Source: Rhizobium pisi | Lineage (GTDB): Bacteria > Pseudomonadota > Alphaproteobacteria > Rhizobiales > Rhizobiaceae | Reading direction: 5' to 3' | Length of the DNA: 64,000 nt | Assembly (NCBI RefSeq): GCF_003938655.1 | Contig: NZ_RJJT01000007.1 | Coordinates: 124,001 to 188,000, forward strand | Notes under the pieces: model-generated | Told to the model about the DNA's origin: nothing | Seen by the model: the letters and a program-made list of their open reading frames with translations, nothing else | Databases searched by the model: none | Translations under genes and position numbers: made by a program | Shown here: in pieces, positions 61,741 through 64,000 of the stretch | How positions within the stretch are numbered: position 1 is the first letter of the stretch | How the letters are laid out: each line of letters begins with the position of its first letter

Positions 61741-62754
61741 TCACGCCCGCTTGAGAATCTCGAACTCGGTTTCCGGAATGGTCAGGCGATATTCGATCCG
61801 GCCGGGAACGAGATTGAGTTCCGCCTTGCCGTTGACCGACGAGGGCACGACGCGCTCCAGCACGGTGCGGCCGAAGCTGTTGTCGCTGAATTCGTGGACT
61901 TCCAACTGATCCCGCAGCACTTCCGCCCAGGCGACTTCGATCGCCCGCCTGTCGCCGAGCATGGCTTGGCGGCAATTCAGCGTGATGGAGGCCGCACCGC
62001 CTGATATCGCGCCATAGGAGGCCGAGTTGACGATGAGCTCGTGGAGGGCGAGCCCGAGATGCACGGCGGCATTCGGCGTCAGATGGGCATTGATGCCGTA
62101 GATCGGCATGGAGCCGGCCGTTTCAGGCCAATAGGGGGCGAACTGCTTTTCGGCGAGTTCGAAGAGGAAGGCGCCGCGCCAGCTCGAATCCGTGATCAGG
62201 TCCTGCGAGTTGGAAAGCGATTGCAGCCGTCCGCGGAACTTGAGGAGGAAGCTGTCGAGAGAAAGCGTGTTGCGCGCCGTCTGGGTAGCGATGCCCTGGA
62301 TGATGGCGAGAAGGTTCTTCGAACGGTGCGAAAGCTCGCGCAGCAGCGATTTCAGCACTTTCTCGCGATGCCGGCTTTCGGTGATCTCAGTCATGACGGA
62401 CAGGAGTCCGTAGGTGCTTCGTCCGCCGGTGCGCTGGATCTTCAGCTCATAGGTGCGTCTTTCGCCATCGACGTCGATCTCGACCTCGGCATTGTTGGGG
62501 ATGCCGGTGTCCAGCACCTTATGTTTCAGCGCCGTCAGATATCGCCCATGGGCATCGCCAAAAAGGGCAGCGTCGCTGCCGCCGGGCACAAAGAGCGCTG
62601 CGAAATGCGGTGGCAGATTTTCGGCGTAGAAGATCGAAAGCCGGGCGTCCTGGCAGAGGATGGAAATCCCGGCGCTGCCGAGTGCGCGCTCCATCATTGC
62701 GGCTTTGCCTTCGAATGCGAGGGGCATGCCGGACAACGGTTCAGTCGTATTCAC
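61741..62754 (-). CDS. HisKA_2/HWE-type sensor histidine kinase next to phyR
   Basis: 337 residues starting at the GTG 62754 (AAGGAAAGG upstream; VNTTEPLSGMPLAFEGKAAM). A PAS-like N-terminal sensor (about 25-145; ISILCQDARLSIFYAENLPP), then the HisKA_2 box LLRELSHRSKNLLAIIQGIA and an HATPase with LGLALHELIVNSASYGAIS. Soluble. Kinases of this type phosphorylate PhyR in the general stress response. An EcfG promoter precedes it. Confidence 0.85.
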   Translation of the reverse strand: MNTTEPLSGMPLAFEGKAAMMERALGSAGISILCQDARLSIFYAENLPPHFAALFVPGGSDAALFGDAHGRYLTALKHKVLDTGIPNNAEVEIDVDGERRTYELKIQRTGGRSTYGLLSVMTEITESRHREKVLKSLLRELSHRSKNLLAIIQGIATQTARNTLSLDSFLLKFRGRLQSLSNSQDLITDSSWRGAFLFELAEKQFAPYWPETAGSMPIYGINAHLTPNAAVHLGLALHELIVNSASYGAISGGAASITLNCRQAMLGDRRAIEVAWAEVLRDQLEVHEFSDNSFGRTVLERVVPSSVNGKAELNLVPGRIEYRLTIPETEFEILKRA

Positions 62755-62882
62755 TCGGCCGCCTTTCCTTGTGACATCTCGAACGCCGCTGAAGGGAGCG
62801 CCCTTCCAGAAACCGCCTGCCAACTCTAGAACAAAGCGCTGCAAAAACCGTTAAAGAGGCCTACGCGTCCCGGTAGAACCGG

Positions 62883-62907
62883 AACGCCTGCTTGGGTGAT
62901 TGGTTCC
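62883..62907 (-). promoter_or_regulatory. EcfG (general stress sigma) promoter of the kinase gene
   Basis: On the minus strand GGAAC (62907-62903), 16 bases, CGTT (62886-62883): exact match to the alphaproteobacterial EcfG consensus GGAAC-N16/17-CGTT, about 130 bp before the kinase start. Confidence 0.75.
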
Positions 62908-62927
62908 GAAGCCCGGAAAATTGCGTT

Positions 62928-63722
62928 TCAGGCGGCTACCTTGGTCGATTCATTGAAGAAAAGAGCCTGACTGATCAGCGCCTTGACCATGTCGGGATTG
63001 AAGGGCTTGGTGACCAGGAAAGTCGGTTCGGGGCGCTCGCCGGTCAGAAGCCGTTCCGGGAAAGCAGTGATGAAGATCACCGGCACGCTCGACGTCTTGA
63101 GGATGTCGTTGACGGCATCGATACCGGAGCTGCCGTCGGCAAGCTGAATGTCGGCCAGCACCATGCTCGGCTTGGTCTTGTTGTAGAGTGCGACGGCCTC
63201 GGCATGTGTGCGCGCAATGCCGGTGACGCGATGGCCGAGGCTTTCCACCATCTGCTCGATATCCATGGCGATCAGCGGCTCGTCTTCGATGATCATGATA
63301 TCGGTTGCGACCTGACGGGAAATTTCCTGCGAGGCCTTGTCGAGCAGACGCATGACATCCTGTTCGTCGAGTTCCAGGATTTCCGCGATTTCGGCCACGC
63401 GGAAATTCTCCACGGCGGCGAGCAGGAAGGCCTGGCGTGCGCCCGGCGAAACCTTGGAAAGGTTGAGCGTGGCGCGCTGCTCCCAGGCATAGGGCGAGGT
63501 CGGCTCTGGAATCTGGACGGCGGTGGAACCAAACAGTTGTGTAAACAGTTTGTAGAGTGCGACCCGGTCATTCGCCGTATCCGGGAAAATAGACAGATCG
63601 GCGATGATGGCTTCAAGAACGGCAGCGACATATGCGTCGCCCGATGTCTGAGTGCCGGTAAGGGCCCGGGAATAGCGACGCAGATAAGGAAGGTGCGGCG
63701 CAATTCGAGTAGAAAGTGTCAT
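62928..63722 (-). CDS. phyR: General stress response regulator PhyR
   Basis: 264 residues. N-terminal sigma-like domain (MTLSTRIAPHLPYLRRYSRA, DLSIFPDTANDRVALYKLF, LSKVSPGARQAFLLAAVENF, AEIAEILELDEQDVMRLLD) and C-terminal receiver domain (TDIMIIEDEPLIAMDIEQMV, MVLADIQLADGSSGIDAVND with Asp acceptor, FLVTKPFNPDMVKALIS). Phosphorylated PhyR sequesters the anti-sigma NepR, releasing EcfG. ATG 63722 follows GGGAG. nepR and ecfG are expected on the other side, beyond the window. Confidence 0.95.
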   Translation of the reverse strand: MTLSTRIAPHLPYLRRYSRALTGTQTSGDAYVAAVLEAIIADLSIFPDTANDRVALYKLFTQLFGSTAVQIPEPTSPYAWEQRATLNLSKVSPGARQAFLLAAVENFRVAEIAEILELDEQDVMRLLDKASQEISRQVATDIMIIEDEPLIAMDIEQMVESLGHRVTGIARTHAEAVALYNKTKPSMVLADIQLADGSSGIDAVNDILKTSSVPVIFITAFPERLLTGERPEPTFLVTKPFNPDMVKALISQALFFNESTKVAA

Positions 63723-64000
63723 AAATGGCTCCCGTATGCAGGCCGGTCTTGGCTTCAATGAGCGGTTAACGCCGCCTTGATAAAAAAGTTCCGGAACAGC
63801 AGGAACTTTTTTTGTCGCGCCGCATTATCCCAGCCGACATAGAAAGGGCGTAGCATTTCGATCCATGCAGCGGTAGATGCCAGCGACATCGATAGTAATA
63901 CACTCAGTATCGATGGCGTTAGTGGTTGCTGATATCATAATTATTCCATGCGCGCCCCTGGCAAAGACAACGGTGAGAAGACGAGTTGATGATTACACGC
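63723..64000. other. Upstream region of phyR; divergent neighbour not resolved
   Basis: 278 bp to the window end with no certain gene. In related genomes nepR-ecfG are divergent here; an ATG near 63988 could be the start of such a gene but only a few codons are visible. A second GGAAC at 63802 is followed 16 bases later by CATT, a weaker EcfG-like match for the divergent direction. Confidence 0.4.
63768..63792 (-). promoter_or_regulatory. EcfG promoter of phyR
   Basis: On the minus strand GGAAC (63792-63788), 16 bases, CGTT (63771-63768), an exact consensus match 46 bp before the phyR start. It implies that PhyR output feeds back on its own gene. Confidence 0.8.

Overview
The window is a GC-rich, densely coded chromosomal stretch of an alphaproteobacterium of the Rhizobiales, most likely Rhizobium of the leguminosarum/etli group. 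The grounds are a CtrA/SciP cell-cycle pair, a pssA-pssB exopolysaccharide locus, a braDEFG-braC amino-acid transporter, a urease cluster interleaved with ORFs of 83, 135, 207, 223 and 287 codons (a layout I recall from R. leguminosarum), and a PhyR general-stress locus with matching EcfG promoters. No rRNA, tRNA, CRISPR array, phage or insertion sequence was seen.

Layout. 0-3.8 kb: ctrA (cut by the window edge), a FliJ-like gene, a GNAT enzyme, a PqiA-like membrane protein, sciP and a LuxR regulator. 3.9-6.1 kb: pssA and pssB around a 606-bp control region. 6.6-12.4 kb: broad-specificity amino-acid ABC transporter braD-E-F-G, a small membrane protein and braC. 12.5-19.9 kb: a 2-hydroxyacid dehydrogenase, a response regulator plus a very large hybrid kinase whose sensor half is an NCS1-type transporter, and a secreted PAP2 phosphatase. 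20-26.3 kb: urea ABC transporter urtABCDE with an extra gene between urtD and urtE. 26.4-35 kb: urease ureD-A-B-C-E-F-G, interrupted by five non-urease ORFs and preceded by a good sigma-54 promoter match. 35-38.7 kb: hemerythrin, two flavin-fold proteins (one fused to GAF and a possible winged helix) and a Crp/Fnr regulator. 38.8-43.4 kb: an RND efflux pump. 43.7-52.6 kb: pyrimidine uptake (ABC), cupin, dihydropyrimidinase, an unknown coupled gene, N-carbamoyl amidohydrolase and RutR. 52.6-58.6 kb: LysR/dehydrogenase, rhodanese/FtrA, an rtcB2-prfH pair with a structured leader, and a frameshifted SEC-C gene. 58.6-61.3 kb: preTA dihydropyrimidine dehydrogenase. 61.6-64 kb: a candidate small RNA, a HisKA_2/HWE kinase and phyR.

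The unifying theme is nitrogen scavenging. Amino acids (Bra), urea (Urt plus urease) and pyrimidines (ABC, PreTA, HydA and amidohydrolase under RutR) are taken up and broken down to ammonia. The transporter-kinase fusion and its response regulator sit between two of these systems and are plausible nitrogen-compound sensors.

The items most worth a second look are: the rtcB2-prfH ribosome-repair pair with a micro-ORF/hairpin leader; the NCS1-permease/Cys-cluster/hybrid-kinase fusion; the 201-residue unknown gene translationally coupled inside the pyrimidine operon; a GT29-like gene inside the urease operon; the PNPOx-GAF fusion beside a hemerythrin; the three-hairpin small-RNA candidate with a CCUCCC loop; and two exact GGAAC-N16-CGTT EcfG promoters.
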